A stretch of DNA of 64,000 nucleotides from Vibrio owensii CAIM 1854 = LMG 25443 (GTDB taxonomy: Bacteria; Pseudomonadota; Gammaproteobacteria; Enterobacterales; Vibrionaceae): contig NZ_JPRD01000008.1 in NCBI RefSeq assembly GCF_000817815.1, positions 186,001 through 250,000 on the forward strand, read 5' to 3'. Under the pieces are notes generated by a model. It worked only from the letters and a program-made list of their open reading frames with translations, had not been told where the DNA came from and did no database searches. Every line of letters begins with the position of its first letter. Within the stretch, counting starts at the first letter, position 1. Shown piece by piece: positions 63,323 through 64,000 of the stretch. Made by a program: the position numbers and the translations under genes.

Positions 63323-64000
63323 GGTTCATCGCGGATAAGCGGGAACTAAAAACAAAAACGGTAGTAAGTGACAGAGCTTTATCGCCAAATAAAACCTACA
63401 CAAACTACTGTTTTCATGTCGAATCATACTTTCCTATCTTCATTCTGGGAAGGCTTTCATATAGTAAAGTCTCATCAGACTGCATCATTAACAAAGCTAA
63501 CTCTCAACCCTAACTCTATTGCTAAGTGTCCGTGCGGGCTTAAAGCTCAAGCTATACATGAGTATCAATGGCGGAGTGTGAAGGAAGCCACTCTGCTAGG
63601 ATCTCCTGTTGAACTGTCCATTCAAACCCGACGCATCAAGTGCAGTCACTGCGGCATTAAAACAGAACGGCTATCTTGGTTGGAACCTTATGCTCGTATC
63701 ACTAACCGTCTACGAAGCTATATAGAACAGTTGTTACCTCTGCTACCAATTAAACATATAGCCCAAATGCCCGTATCGTTTACGACTTGTTCCACGTTGT
63801 TGCTAAGTTCGGTCGTGAAGTGATGGATAGAGTCAGGGTCGACCAGGCCTATAAGCTAAAACAAGATAAAAAAGCAAGGCAGCGGGTCAAGCGTTCGCGC
63901 TGGGTATTGTTGAAAAATAAGAATAATTTAAATACACAACAGGAAAGCTACCTCACAGAAATATTGAATATGAATCAGGACTTGATGACAACTTACTTAC
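63323..64000 (+). mobile_element. ISL3-family insertion sequence, left part (right end outside window)
   Basis: The left terminal repeat appears to begin GGTTCATCGCGGATAAGCGG at 63323, similar to ISL3 ends (GG-TC--CG--TAAG--GGAAC). The transposase reading begins ~45-90 nt inside and runs to the window edge. Confidence 0.65.
63368..64000 (+). pseudogene. ISL3-family transposase with internal deletion
   Basis: The N-terminal zinc ribbon is readable: CPCGLKAQAIHEYQWRSVKE, PVELSIQTRRIKCSHCGIKT, ERLSWLEPYARITNRLR, LLPLLPIKHIAQ. The next residues should be the HTH and first catalytic Asp. Instead, the sequence jumps, one frame off, to ARIVYDLFHVVAKFGREVMD and RVRVDQAYKLKQDKKARQRV, a region normally over 100 residues further on. 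So the first part of the DDE core is deleted and the frame broken. GTG 63368 or ATG 63416 may be the original start. Confidence 0.78.

Overview
The window looks like Vibrio DNA, probably a marine species and possibly the second chromosome. DUF2787 and DUF2913 proteins, IS200-, IS256-, IS91-, IS5- and ISL3-type elements close to vibrio forms, TctABC and orphan TAXI binding proteins, and many small catabolic operons all fit. No rRNA, tRNA or CRISPR array was seen. The species call is inference from protein families; nothing was searched.

Layout. 1-7103: core-like transport genes (end of an RND pump, a TAXI binding protein, a TauE/SafE permease, and a tctC-tctB-tctA tripartite tricarboxylate transporter). 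7388-7572: a formaldehyde-activating (GFA) gene cut after 37 codons, followed by a tandem repeat that may be an integration scar. 8159-16125: a complete galactitol/tagatose module (two paralogous DeoR regulators, a HAD phosphatase, GatZ, PTS GatABC, GatD, GatY). 16500-23077: an accessory island (decayed hypothetical genes, an inovirus Gp2/YagK-like protein behind an unusual leader, a lipoprotein, a WYL regulator, DUF2787, RadC, AlpA, and a dead IS256 element). 23352-28067: LysR / sulfatase maturase / Ser-type sulfatase module 1. 28630-30584: an insertion-sequence graveyard.

31045-35943: a PTS operon with a CRP-type promoter, a divergent phosphofructokinase-like kinase, a class II aldolase, a P-loop kinase and a small unknown protein; its sugar is unknown. 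36185-40710: peptidase T plus DcuC, an exported EEP-family hydrolase and an exported esterase. 41849-51727: a LacI-controlled, nine-gene oxidative sugar pathway (Na+ symporter, IlvD/Edd dehydratase, HpaI-type aldolase, mutarotase, SMP-30 lactonase, beta-hydroxyacid-type reductase, SDR dehydrogenase, TauE/SafE exporter). Its enzyme set matches a sulfo-Entner-Doudoroff pathway for sulfoquinovose, with a reductase ending that would make and export dihydroxypropanesulfonate. This is the best candidate in the window for an undescribed system.

52382-53915: small accessory genes and a dead IS200. 53943-58564: LysR (frameshifted) / maturase / sulfatase module 2, a paralogue of module 1. 58608-64000: DUF2913, a two-TM protein, regulator relics, a secreted 2-keto-4-pentenoate hydratase homologue and a damaged ISL3 transposase that runs off the window.

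Together the genes describe a bacterium that feeds on sulfated and sulfonated algal or animal sugars and polyols. Sulfatases would free sulfate in the periplasm, and PTS or Na+-coupled carriers would import the sugars. Kinase/aldolase or dehydrogenase/dehydratase/aldolase routes would then split them into C3 units. Many IS relics and frameshifted regulators mark the joins between modules and suggest recent gain and decay.
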